A program made the position numbers and the translations under genes. The notes under the pieces were generated by a model, which made no database searches, was not told the origin of the DNA, and saw nothing but the letters and a program-made list of their open reading frames with translations. This document shows, one piece after another, positions 36,578-44,661 of a DNA stretch of 64,000 nt; the first letter of the stretch is position 1; every line of letters begins with the position of its first letter. The DNA is from Spirosoma validum. Lineage in GTDB: Bacteria > Bacteroidota > Bacteroidia > Cytophagales > Spirosomataceae. Where the stretch lies: contig NZ_JACXAA010000014.1 of NCBI RefSeq assembly GCF_014699035.1, positions 124,001 to 188,000 of the forward strand, read 5' to 3'.

Positions 36578-39058
36578 ATGAAAAAACAGATTCGTTTTGC
36601 CTGCCTGGCAGGATGGTTAATTGTTGGTAGTCAGTTGGCTATCGCCCAATCGAAAACGCTACGTTCCTACAGCGGGATTTATCCGCAGCTGGCCATGTAC
36701 AACAACGAAGGTGAATGTGGCACCGGTGCGGTTGTGCCCTGGGCGGGCAAACTCTGGGTCGTTACGTATGCCCCGCATTTACCGTTCGGCTCGTCGGATA
36801 AGCTGTACGAAATAACCCCGGATTTGACCCAGATCGTTCGGACCGAAAGCATTGGCGGTACACCCGCAAACCGGATGATTCACCCCGAAAGCAACCAGTT
36901 GTTTATTGGACCTTACGCCATCGACAGCAAGGCAAACGTACGGGTTATGCCCTACGCCACCATGCCGGGTCGCCATACCGGAAACGCCCGCCACCTGACC
37001 GACCCGAGCGGGAAGATTTACTACGGTACGATGGAAGAAGGTTTTTACGAGGTAGATGTCAATACCCTGAAGCCGACCATGCTCTATGAGGATGGCAATG
37101 TCAAAAGTAAAAAAGGGGCCGACGAATCCGGCAATCAGGCTACGTCGCTGCTGCCCGGTGCGCACGGCAAGGGACTGTATTCCGGTCAGGGCGTCATGGT
37201 GTACTCCAACAACGGCGAACCGGGCGAAAAAGCCCTTGTTCAGTTCGATGTCGATGCGGGCTCGCTGTCGGAGTGGAATGGAAAAAATTGGAACGTCGTG
37301 CGCCGGAATCAATTCGTTGAAGTTACAGGACCCGGTGGTATTTACGGCAACAAAAATCCGGCTACCGACCCCATTTGGGCAACAGGCTGGGACCACAAAT
37401 CCGTGTTGCTGGGCGTCCGTGATAAAGCGACTGGCTGGCATTTTTTCCGGCTTCCCAAGGCTAGCCACAGCTACGATGGTGCGCATGGCTGGAATACCGA
37501 ATGGCCCCGAATTCGGGACGTTGGTACAGACGGAAAACCTGACTATCTGATGACCATGCATGGCTTGTTCTGGCGCTTTCCCGAAACGTTCACGGCGGGC
37601 AATACAGCGGGTATCCGTCCCCGATCAGCGTATCTGAAAGTAATTGGCGATTACGCCCGCTGGAATGATCGACTCGTGTTTGGCTGCGACGATTCGGCAC
37701 AAAAGGAATTTCTGAACAAACGGAAAGCCAAAGGCAACCTCGAAGGGCCCGGCCAATCGAATTCAAACCTGTGGTTCACCGCCCTGAATACGCCCGATCA
37801 GCTCGGCCCAAACACAGCCGAGGGCGCCGTCTGGCTAAACGAACCAGTTAATGCAAACGCTACGTCGGAACCCTTTTTGTTTGCCGGTTGGGCCAATCGC
37901 TCCGCCTGGGTGCAGAACAATGGCAACGCCAACGTAACGATCACGTTCGAAATTGATAAAACGGGGAAGGGTGACTGGACGACGCTGCAAACGCTACCCG
38001 TTGCCGCCAATAGTTCTGCCAACGTGGCTTTCCCAGCCAATGCGCCGGGCGAATGGATTCGCGTAAAATCGAACAAGGCCGCTACTTTATCGGCTCACTT
38101 TTCTTACTCAGCCAATGACATACGTAGCACGACCGCCAATGCGATGTTTGCCGGGTTAAGTACGATTACCAACACCACTACGTCAGGTGGGTTACTGTAT
38201 GGACTGGGTAAAGACCGCAGAGCATTGGGCATGGCTGCGCTAACGTATAAGGATGGTCAATCTTCGGATGTGGGGTATTATGAACTGAGCAGCGACATGC
38301 AGTTGATCCGAAAAAACGACACTGGAACGCTGAATTTTATTAAAGATAAATTTGAGATCCCCAAAAAGGTCGTGACGATTGAGGAATCGAGCGTTCTGAT
38401 CGTTGATGACAAAGGCCGGCGCTGGCGGCTGCCGTTGGGCAATAATACGTACACAGACCTCACCAATCAGGCAGCTTTACGGATCTGCCGGGAAGTGGCT
38501 ACCGAACGGGACTTGCTCAACTGCCACGGTACGTTCTATGAACTGCCCGCCGAAAATGCCGATGGATACGCCAAAATGAGACCCGTGGCATCGCATACGC
38601 TACGAATCAATGACTATGCCTCCTATCGCGGTCTGCTCGTCATGACGGGGATTGATTTGCAGGCAGCGGCAAAAAATGAGCACATCATCGTATCGGACGA
38701 TAAAAAAGCCGCGATTTGGGCGGGCGCCATTGATGATCTCTGGAAACTGGGTAAACCAACCGGTCATGGTGGTCCCTGGAAGAATACGACGGTTAAGGCC
38801 AACGAAGCATCCGACCCCTATTTAATCGGGTTTTATGACCAACGAAGTTTGCAGCTTTCTCAAAAATCATCGGCACCCGTTACGTTCACCATCGAAGCCG
38901 ATCCAGTCGGGACGGGCGTCTGGATGCCGTATAAAACCATGACGGTCACTCCCGGAAAAACGGTCAGTTATGAATTTCCGAAGAATTTCCAGGCCCGTTG
39001 GATACGTTTCAAAACGGATAAAGCCTGTGAAGCCTCGACGCTGCTTCAGTACAAGTAA
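36578..39058 (+). CDS. Large secreted PUL C protein with duplicated beta-sandwich module
   Basis: An 826-residue exported protein (signal MKKQIRFACLAGWLIVGSQL, cleavage near AIAQ) that I cannot assign to a known enzyme family. The first 400 residues look like a beta-propeller of short repeats (KLYEITPDLTQIV, KIYYGTMEEGFYEVDVNTL, DYLMTMHGLFWRFPE). A module at about 431-515 (EPFLFAGWANRSAWVQ to EWIRVKSNKAA) recurs at about 746-826 (DPYLIGFYDQRSLQLS to RWIRFKTDKAC), an internal duplication. It lies downstream of SusD, so a glycan-binding or lyase-type role is possible. A stem-loop at 39071-39123 follows. Confidence 0.75.
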   Translation: MKKQIRFACLAGWLIVGSQLAIAQSKTLRSYSGIYPQLAMYNNEGECGTGAVVPWAGKLWVVTYAPHLPFGSSDKLYEITPDLTQIVRTESIGGTPANRMIHPESNQLFIGPYAIDSKANVRVMPYATMPGRHTGNARHLTDPSGKIYYGTMEEGFYEVDVNTLKPTMLYEDGNVKSKKGADESGNQATSLLPGAHGKGLYSGQGVMVYSNNGEPGEKALVQFDVDAGSLSEWNGKNWNVVRRNQFVEVTGPGGIYGNKNPATDPIWATGWDHKSVLLGVRDKATGWHFFRLPKASHSYDGAHGWNTEWPRIRDVGTDGKPDYLMTMHGLFWRFPETFTAGNTAGIRPRSAYLKVIGDYARWNDRLVFGCDDSAQKEFLNKRKAKGNLEGPGQSNSNLWFTALNTPDQLGPNTAEGAVWLNEPVNANATSEPFLFAGWANRSAWVQNNGNANVTITFEIDKTGKGDWTTLQTLPVAANSSANVAFPANAPGEWIRVKSNKAATLSAHFSYSANDIRSTTANAMFAGLSTITNTTTSGGLLYGLGKDRRALGMAALTYKDGQSSDVGYYELSSDMQLIRKNDTGTLNFIKDKFEIPKKVVTIEESSVLIVDDKGRRWRLPLGNNTYTDLTNQAALRICREVATERDLLNCHGTFYELPAENADGYAKMRPVASHTLRINDYASYRGLLVMTGIDLQAAAKNEHIIVSDDKKAAIWAGAIDDLWKLGKPTGHGGPWKNTTVKANEASDPYLIGFYDQRSLQLSQKSSAPVTFTIEADPVGTGVWMPYKTMTVTPGKTVSYEFPKNFQARWIRFKTDKACEASTLLQYK

Positions 39059-39070
39059 GAACTCACTACT

Positions 39071-39123
39071 ATAAAATGGGGATTCGGTATAGGCTTCAAC
39101 GCTGTATCGGATCCCCATTTTAT
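39071..39123. terminator. Terminator after PUL C
   Basis: Perfect 13-bp arms (39071-39083, ATAAAATGGGGAT, and 39111-39123) with a 27-nt loop, 12 bp after the stop of the 826-residue protein. The distal arm overlaps the candidate -7 box of the next gene. Confidence 0.65.
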
Positions 39124-39128
39124 ATTTG
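39121..39128 (+). promoter_or_regulatory. Candidate -7 box for the 204-residue protein
   Basis: TATATTTG fits TAnnTTTG exactly, 36 bp before the GTG start at 39165. It begins in the last three bases of the upstream terminator arm. Confidence 0.4.
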
Positions 39129-39164
39129 CATGTGTCTGCCCTTGTTTAGTTAACGAAGAAGTCA

Positions 39165-39779
39165 GTGAGAACAATTCTGCTAGTGATTTTCTTCTTTCCC
39201 AGTTTCTGTAAAGCACAGTCGAACGTAACTGGGTTGGGGACTTATACGATTGGCATCACGACACCCGATTCACTCAGTCAGACCTTTAAGGAACAGGATC
39301 AATCGTATGTCAAAGGGACAATAGCGCTTCCCTGTACACACATTCGTGTTCTTAAAGCATCGACAGTGACTACAGGCGGCCTTGTTCTCACGAATCTGAT
39401 TTTATTCTTCTATGACAACCGGTTGTTTAAACTTTCCTGTGATTACAGCCCTGCGGTAGTCGAATTCTTACGGACAACTAATGGGAAGGGTACGTCTCCA
39501 TCACCACAGCGCACTCTACTCTGCACCAAACATACCGATGATCCACTGGTGCTACGGGGTGAATTCTGGTTAAACGCTGACATTATAGCTTTTGTCGTTC
39601 GCGCAAAAGGGTACAATGCTGATTGCCAACGAGAGGAAGCTGCCAAGCTTAGTATCTCCAGTCAACGATTTTCTGCGCTCTCTTCAGATTGCGATTTAAA
39701 AAATACCGATCTTTTTATTGAGGAATTTGAGAAAGTCGTAAGCAAATACCCGCAAAGACCACAACCGAAAGAGCGGTAA
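39165..39779 (+). CDS. Secreted hypothetical protein
   Basis: A 204-residue protein with a clear signal peptide (LLVIFFFPSFCKAQSN) and no family that I recognise. The start is GTG at 39165: in-frame TAG at 39147 excludes anything earlier, and no ATG lies near. Several Cys residues (LPCTH, KLSCDYS, LLCTKH, DCQ, SDCDLK) suggest disulfides in the periplasm or exterior. The C-terminus is basic and Pro-rich (KYPQRPQPKER). It has its own candidate promoter and no obvious operon partner. Confidence 0.7.
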   Translation: MRTILLVIFFFPSFCKAQSNVTGLGTYTIGITTPDSLSQTFKEQDQSYVKGTIALPCTHIRVLKASTVTTGGLVLTNLILFFYDNRLFKLSCDYSPAVVEFLRTTNGKGTSPSPQRTLLCTKHTDDPLVLRGEFWLNADIIAFVVRAKGYNADCQREEAAKLSISSQRFSALSSDCDLKNTDLFIEEFEKVVSKYPQRPQPKER

Positions 39780-39968
39780 GAAATGAATACATAGGGCAGA
39801 TTCCTCCATCTCAGTCCCGACAGGATTACTCTTCCTGAACCGGTTCACCCTATCCTCTCTACACTTCAGGCGAAGCTTTACGCAGTTCGCACAGGTGGCT
39901 CTGTGCCCTGGCGGATAGCGCCTATACCTTTGTCCTGTTCCTCACAAAAACCAAGAACATAAACCACC

Positions 39969-40730
39969 ATGTTATCCATGCCAACCTTTACCAAACTGGG
40001 CGTTTTTGCCCTTACTGTTGCCCTCTCAATGAATACAGCACTGGCGCAACAACCCGTTCGGAAAACTGCCGCCAAGCCCGCCGTTCGTCCGAGAACCGCA
40101 ACAGCCGCCCGGCCAGCCGCCACGCAGGTCCGGAAACCAGCTGCCGCACCCGTGGCTCAGCAAACTCAGGCCGCACCCGTCTATACCCAAGCTCCCGCTC
40201 CGGCACCGGTAGAAACTCGCCAGGCGCCCCCGCAGCAACAGCCAGTGACCAGAACTACCTACGCTCGCCCACGTTCTTCATCGGCCCGCAATGGACGTAA
40301 CGTGTACATGAACGCAGGTGTTGGCCTGGCAACGTATTACGGCGGAGGCTTCCCCATCGGCGTATCGGTGGAAGTAGATGCTAAAAACAACTTCTCCGTA
40401 GGTGGTTCTGTCGACTATTATCACTACAACTACGGTTACTATTCAGGCGGTTACAACTTCATTTACGCCGGGGCTCGGGGTTCGTATCACTTCCCTACAC
40501 AGAACAGTACGTTCGATCCATACATTGGCGCTACGTTAGGATTCCGCTATGCTGGCTACAAAGACTCCTACGGCTCCAGTTACTACGATTACGGCGGTGG
40601 CTACAACAGCGGTCTCTACGTAGGTGTTCATATCGGAGCCCGGTTTATGTTCAGTGAAAAAATAGGTGCTTTTGCCGAGTTAGGTTATGGCGTATCGGCT
40701 CTGAAGGTAGGTTTAGCCGCGAAATTTTAA
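39969..40730 (+). CDS. Outer-membrane beta-barrel protein with Ala/Pro linker
   Basis: A 253-residue exported protein. The signal peptide ends near MNTALAQ, then an Ala/Pro/Gln-rich basic linker covers about residues 28-105 (AAKPAVRPRTATAARPAATQ, PQQQPVTRT). The rest is a small barrel rich in Gly and Tyr with alternating strands (GVGLATYYGGGFPIGVSVEV, YYDYGGGYNSGLYVGVHIGA), ending in VGLAAKF, a typical outer-membrane C-terminal Phe. The linker could cross or bind peptidoglycan, but that is a guess. The ATG at 39969 is followed by another at 39978. Confidence 0.75.
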   Translation: MLSMPTFTKLGVFALTVALSMNTALAQQPVRKTAAKPAVRPRTATAARPAATQVRKPAAAPVAQQTQAAPVYTQAPAPAPVETRQAPPQQQPVTRTTYARPRSSSARNGRNVYMNAGVGLATYYGGGFPIGVSVEVDAKNNFSVGGSVDYYHYNYGYYSGGYNFIYAGARGSYHFPTQNSTFDPYIGATLGFRYAGYKDSYGSSYYDYGGGYNSGLYVGVHIGARFMFSEKIGAFAELGYGVSALKVGLAAKF

Positions 40731-40799
40731 CGAAACAGGCAGGCGACCGTAGTCAGTCAAAAATTAGAATAAACTATCCACACAAATACAACCAATCCA

Positions 40800-40919
40800 A
40801 TGAAATCAACACAACACATCCGCACCATTTTGCGCTCAGAGCGCTCACGATTATTGGGAATGGAAATGGTCGTATCGCGGCCCGTACGTCGCACGCACGT
40901 TTTCTCAACCGGTCGATAG
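40800..40919 (+). CDS. Candidate basic small protein, 39 codons
   Basis: ATG at 40800 to TAG at 40917-40919, opening MKSTQHIRTILRSERSRLLG and ending VRRTHVFSTGR. It is strongly basic, with ten Arg, and has no signal or membrane segment. A well-formed intrinsic terminator starts 22 bp after its stop, and the gene sits 69 bp after the beta-barrel gene, so the stretch is very likely transcribed. It may be a genuine sORF, the tail of the barrel operon, or part of a small RNA. Coding status rests only on the intact frame and the terminator. Confidence 0.4.
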   Translation: MKSTQHIRTILRSERSRLLGMEMVVSRPVRRTHVFSTGR

Positions 40920-40941
40920 TCTCATTGATCTATCCGACAAC

Positions 40942-40967
40942 AAAAGCCCGACGGATGCCGGGCTTTT
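40942..40967 (+). terminator. Intrinsic terminator
   Basis: AAAAGCCCG and CGGGCTTTT pair perfectly around an 8-nt loop, and the T tract continues to 40969. This is a canonical Rho-independent terminator for the barrel gene and the candidate sORF. Confidence 0.9.
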
Positions 40968-41081
40968 TTGTTTTCCTGAAAAAGGCTGCCATATTGCCTC
41001 AATATCGCGTAGAGTAAACACCTGGTTTCGTTTCCAGTTATTTCACCAGAACCCTGTTACTCAGCATTTAATTAATCCATC

Positions 41082-42176
41082 ATGAGCAAACAATCAAAAA
41101 TTGGTATTCTTTTTGGTCAGGAAAATACCTTTCCACAGGCATTTGTCGACCGAGTCAACGAAAAACAGCGTACGTTTCCAGCCGAGTTCGTTAGCATTGA
41201 CCAGGTCGAACAGAGCGTTCCGACGGATTACGCCGTTATTATTGACCGGATTTCGCAGGATGTTCCGTTCTACAAAGCCTTTCTGAAAAATGCCGCGCTG
41301 ACGGGTACTGCCGTTGTCAATAACCCGTTCTGGTGGAGTGCCGACGAGAAGTTTTTTAATAATGCGCTGGCGGTTCAGCTTGGCGTTCCGGTTCCGAAAA
41401 CCATTCTGCTTCCCTCCAAAGAACGGCCTGACGATACAAATCATAATTCGTTTCGGAATCTACAACACATGGACTGGGATGGTATTTTTCAACACATCGG
41501 TTTCCCGGCCTTCATGAAACCACACGCGGGCGGGGGCTGGAAAAGTGTGTATAAAGTCGACAACCCCGATCAGATGTTTAAGGCCTATGCCGAAACGGGT
41601 CAGTTGGTTATGCTTTATCAGGAAGCCATCGACTTTACCGATTATTTCCGTTGCTATTGCATTGGCGGAAAAGACGTCAGGATTATGCCGTACGAACCAC
41701 GTAATCCACATCACCTACGGTATGCCGCCGAAATGCAAACCACGGGTGACGCGGGCAAAAAACTCCTGGCGACCATGACCGACTACGTACTGAAACTTAA
41801 TCATGGTCTTGGCTATGACTTCAATACGGTTGAATTCGCGGTACGTGATGGCATCCCCATTGCGATTGATTTCTGTAATCCGGCTCCCGATGCGGACGTG
41901 CATTCGGTAGGCCAGGAAAATTTTGACTGGGTTGTAGAAGCAGCGGCCAACATGGCCATTGAGCGCGCTCAGAAACTTCAGAAAGGAAAAGACAATCTCA
42001 CGTGGGGAACCTTCGTGCGCGGCTCGGTAACGAGTGCAGCGCCTGCACCGGCGAAAGAGGCCAAGCCACCTAAAGCCGCAACGGTAGGCCCTAAAACCGA
42101 AGAAGTCCAGAAGCCAGCTGGGAAAACCAAAAAAGAAGAACCAGTCGAAGCAAAGCCGAAGAAGGGTAAGAAGTAA
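41082..42176 (+). CDS. ATP-grasp domain protein with Lys-rich tail
   Basis: A 364-residue protein whose middle resembles an ATP-grasp ligase: FPAFMKPHAGGGWKSVYKV is the nucleotide-binding Lys and Gly-rich loop, and NTVEFAVRDGIPIAIDFCNP supplies metal-binding Glu and Asn positions. It would join a carboxylate to an amine or thiol using ATP, but the substrate is unknown. After residue 300 the tail is low-complexity and very Lys/Pro-rich (KTKKEEPVEAKPKKGKK). It stands alone, bounded by a terminator on each side. Confidence 0.8.
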   Translation: MSKQSKIGILFGQENTFPQAFVDRVNEKQRTFPAEFVSIDQVEQSVPTDYAVIIDRISQDVPFYKAFLKNAALTGTAVVNNPFWWSADEKFFNNALAVQLGVPVPKTILLPSKERPDDTNHNSFRNLQHMDWDGIFQHIGFPAFMKPHAGGGWKSVYKVDNPDQMFKAYAETGQLVMLYQEAIDFTDYFRCYCIGGKDVRIMPYEPRNPHHLRYAAEMQTTGDAGKKLLATMTDYVLKLNHGLGYDFNTVEFAVRDGIPIAIDFCNPAPDADVHSVGQENFDWVVEAAANMAIERAQKLQKGKDNLTWGTFVRGSVTSAAPAPAKEAKPPKAATVGPKTEEVQKPAGKTKKEEPVEAKPKKGKK

Positions 42177-42198
42177 ACCTACGCACTAAACGCTTTAC

Positions 42199-42231
42199 AA
42201 GCCTATAAGGTCGTTAAAACCTTATAGGCTT
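42199..42231. terminator. Terminator after ATP-grasp gene
   Basis: Perfect 13-bp arms AAGCCTATAAGGT and ACCTTATAGGCTT with a 7-nt loop, 22 bp after the stop and 9 bp before the ogt ATG. Confidence 0.75.
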
Positions 42232-42240
42232 TAACTCATA

Positions 42241-42753
42241 ATGACGACAGTCATCATTGAATCGCCCCTTGGGCTTACACGTATTACGGGCGATTACGTG
42301 GGCGTGTCGACTATTTCCTGTACAGACGTTTCAACACGTGAAGAAACGCTCTCCATATCGCCTGACGACCAAGTACCCGACCCCGTTCGGCTGGCGGCTC
42401 AGCAAGTGGGAGAATACTTTGCCGGAACACGCCAAACGTTTGATTTTCCGATTAACCCAGCCGGTACGTCCTTCCAACAAACGGTATGGCGCGCTTTGCT
42501 CGAGGTGCCGTTTGGTACTACGTTATCGTATTTGACCTTAACCCGACGTATTGGCGACGAAAAAGCGATTCGTGCAGTAGCAGCTGCCAATGGCCGAAAT
42601 CCCCTCTGGATTGTGCTACCGTGCCACCGAATTATCGGTTCCGATGGCTCGTTGACGGGCTATGCCGGTGGACTCTGGCGGAAGAAATGGTTGCTGGAGC
42701 ATGAGCGCAATTTAGCGGGCCCTGAAACAGGGAGGCAGCTATCGTTGTTCTAA
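42241..42753 (+). CDS. ogt: Methylated-DNA-protein-cysteine S-methyltransferase
   Basis: Suicide repair protein that removes O6-methylguanine lesions. The 170-residue length is normal. The active site PCHRIIGSDGSLTGYAGG has the acceptor Cys at 128, and the DNA-binding helix RAVAAANGRNPLWIVLP precedes it. The start at 42241 follows directly on a terminator stem-loop. The lipoprotein hydrolase gene begins 22 bp downstream and is probably co-transcribed, although no functional link is known. Confidence 0.95.
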   Translation: MTTVIIESPLGLTRITGDYVGVSTISCTDVSTREETLSISPDDQVPDPVRLAAQQVGEYFAGTRQTFDFPINPAGTSFQQTVWRALLEVPFGTTLSYLTLTRRIGDEKAIRAVAAANGRNPLWIVLPCHRIIGSDGSLTGYAGGLWRKKWLLEHERNLAGPETGRQLSLF

Positions 42754-42775
42754 CTGGCGAAACCTTTATTCGCTG

Positions 42776-43816
42776 ATGCCTTATCTTTCTTTGCTTCTGC
42801 TGTCATGTTTATTACTGACTATATCTGGCTGTGCTCCGCGCTATAAGGGTCCTGTCACCGATCACTTTAACGGCAAAAAGTTTTTTAATCCGGGTCAGTC
42901 CGAGCGGGAAACGGGTAGTTTGTTAAAATGGCTCTTTAATCGCGATAAAGGACCGTGGCCGGAGCAGCCTGATGCATTTGTCGGGGCTAAACCAGCGACA
43001 CGTGTTGAAGGCGATAGCCTGGTGCTGACATTCGTCAATCACTCCACATTTCTGATTCAGACGAATGGGCTTAATATTCTGACTGATCCGGTCTGGTCGA
43101 AGCGCGTCGGCCCCACATCCTGGTTAGGGATCAAGCGGAAGCGTCCACCCGGATTACGTTTCGAGGAATTGCCGCCCATCGACGTAGTGCTGTTGAGTCA
43201 CAACCATTACGACCATCTGGATTTGCCGACCATCAGGAAGTTGGCGAAAGACCACAATCCATTATTCGTTACTCCCCTGGGTGTATCGTATTTGCCTAAA
43301 TCTGTGGATGGACGAACCAGCCGTGAACTCGACTGGAACGATACGTTGAAAATAAACGACAAACTTTGGCTTACCTGCACGCAGGCGCAGCACTTCAGCA
43401 ACCGGGGCATGGGCGATCGGGATGAAACGCTGTGGTGCGGCTATTTGATACACACAAGTTTCGGAACAACGTACTTCTGCGGAGATAGCGGCTACGGCCC
43501 TCACTTCAAACACATTGGCGAACAGGCTAATTCAGATTCGGCTGATGGCCCGATCAAATTGGCGTTACTACCCATTGGCTCCTATCGTCCAGAATGGTTT
43601 ATGGCGCCTGTTCACGTTTCGCCAGCCGGATCAGTACAGGCTTTTCTGGATTTGAGAGCAAAGCAGGCCGTGGGTATACATTTTGGTACGTTTCAACAGG
43701 GTGATGACGGTCTGTTTGAACCGGCTGACGATCTGCGAAAAGCGTTAAAAGAGAAGAGCATTCCTGAGTCGAGATTTCTTGTCCCCAAAGAAGGTCAGCC
43801 GCTTGTGTTTAAGTAG
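42776..43816 (+). CDS. Lipoprotein metallo-beta-lactamase-fold hydrolase (NAPE-PLD-like)
   Basis: A 346-residue exported lipoprotein with lipobox Cys19 (LLLTISGCAPRYKG). The metal motif HNHYDH is at 142-147 in VVLLSHNHYDHLDLP, followed by a CGDSGYGPHFKHIG metal site and VGIHFGTFQQGDDG. DPVWSKRVGPTSWLGIKRKR is characteristic of the branch that includes N-acylphosphatidylethanolamine phospholipase D and UlaG-like enzymes. It probably cleaves a phosphoester or lactone in the envelope. The last codons take part in a terminator stem. Confidence 0.88.
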   Translation: MPYLSLLLLSCLLLTISGCAPRYKGPVTDHFNGKKFFNPGQSERETGSLLKWLFNRDKGPWPEQPDAFVGAKPATRVEGDSLVLTFVNHSTFLIQTNGLNILTDPVWSKRVGPTSWLGIKRKRPPGLRFEELPPIDVVLLSHNHYDHLDLPTIRKLAKDHNPLFVTPLGVSYLPKSVDGRTSRELDWNDTLKINDKLWLTCTQAQHFSNRGMGDRDETLWCGYLIHTSFGTTYFCGDSGYGPHFKHIGEQANSDSADGPIKLALLPIGSYRPEWFMAPVHVSPAGSVQAFLDLRAKQAVGIHFGTFQQGDDGLFEPADDLRKALKEKSIPESRFLVPKEGQPLVFK

Positions 43817-43829
43817 CGGCTGACCTTCT
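43789..43829 (+). terminator. Terminator overlapping the hydrolase stop codon
   Basis: Perfect 15-bp arms (43789-43803 and 43815-43829, AGAAGGTCAGCCGCT type) with an 11-nt loop. The TAG stop at 43814-43816 lies at the loop edge, so the final seven codons form the left arm. Confidence 0.7.
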
Positions 43830-43857
43830 CGATCACCGACGAACAATTGAAGATGGG

Positions 43858-44505
43858 TCAATTCACTATAACTGGATTTATCTTAATTGATCCTTCTGAT
43901 TTATCTACGACCGGCACACTGGAGATAAACGGAAATTTGGTTGTTGTTACGTCATTCTCGATAAAAAACGATCTTGGCACAACCATTGTAGAGGGAACAC
44001 CTCCCGATAAAGCATAGATACAACTAAGACTAAACGTAACTTCCTGGGTTGATCCTATAGCCATCGGAAACGCTTGAGTCGATGTAAGCACGGGTCTGGG
44101 ATCGGATTGTAGCGGGAAATCGACAAACGCATAACTGAGAATATAGCCCGACGTAACGGCAAATGATGGTGCGTTCTGCCTACGAACAACTGCCTTTACG
44201 TCATAAGTAGCCGTCCCACCGCTCATATTAGCAACATTTGCCTTTGCTTTAGAAATTGGCAGCGTCACGTTCGGGCTACCGGTCATTACTTCACCCAGAG
44301 TACTACCGTCTTTCGCCAGGAAAATCAATTTCTCAATAGTAAACTCGCAGGGCTAAGGGCGGTCCATTCCGTTATTAAGCTTGCAACTCACAACCGGTGG
44401 CTGCGGATCAGTGTGATCGGTACAGGCAACAACGACTAAACTCATTAATGCAAACGGCAATAGGCGTCGACTATGCTGACGAACGAGGATTAGCAGCGGT
44501 ATCAT
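43858..44505 (-). pseudogene. Lipoprotein gene interrupted by in-frame TAG
   Basis: From ATG at 44505 the frame reads a lipoprotein signal (LLPFALMSLVVVACTD, Cys28), then VSCKLNNGMDRP, a TAG at codon 51 (44355-44353), and continues in the same frame without change (PCEFTIEKLIFLAKDGSTLG) to a stop at 43858, 215 codons in all. The long downstream part is a beta-rich extracellular domain with no known family. A CAG-to-TAG transition would explain it. It could be a recent nonsense mutation, a sequencing error or read-through. An internal TTG at 44328 could start a truncated cytosolic product, but this would lack the lipobox. Confidence 0.65.
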
Positions 44506-44661
44506 GACTCAAGGATGTGGTTTAGGATGTGATAGCACCCTTAAAGTAGATACGTAATGAATTGCTGCTCATTATTCTTGAGCAAACGGCAGGAAGAACT
44601 GACAGAGAATCGTTTTGCGAATTGTAGGAAAAGAAAACGACAACAAGTCTGTCAATAAAAA

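Noticed and set aside
36779..37561. Long minus-strand open frame inside the 826-residue gene
   Set aside because: It is antisense to a well-supported plus-strand gene with a signal peptide and domain repeats, and its translation shows no recognisable motif.
42434..42443. CAAACGTTTG inside the ogt coding region
   Set aside because: It matches the LacI operator, but lies within a coding sequence away from promoters; likely chance.
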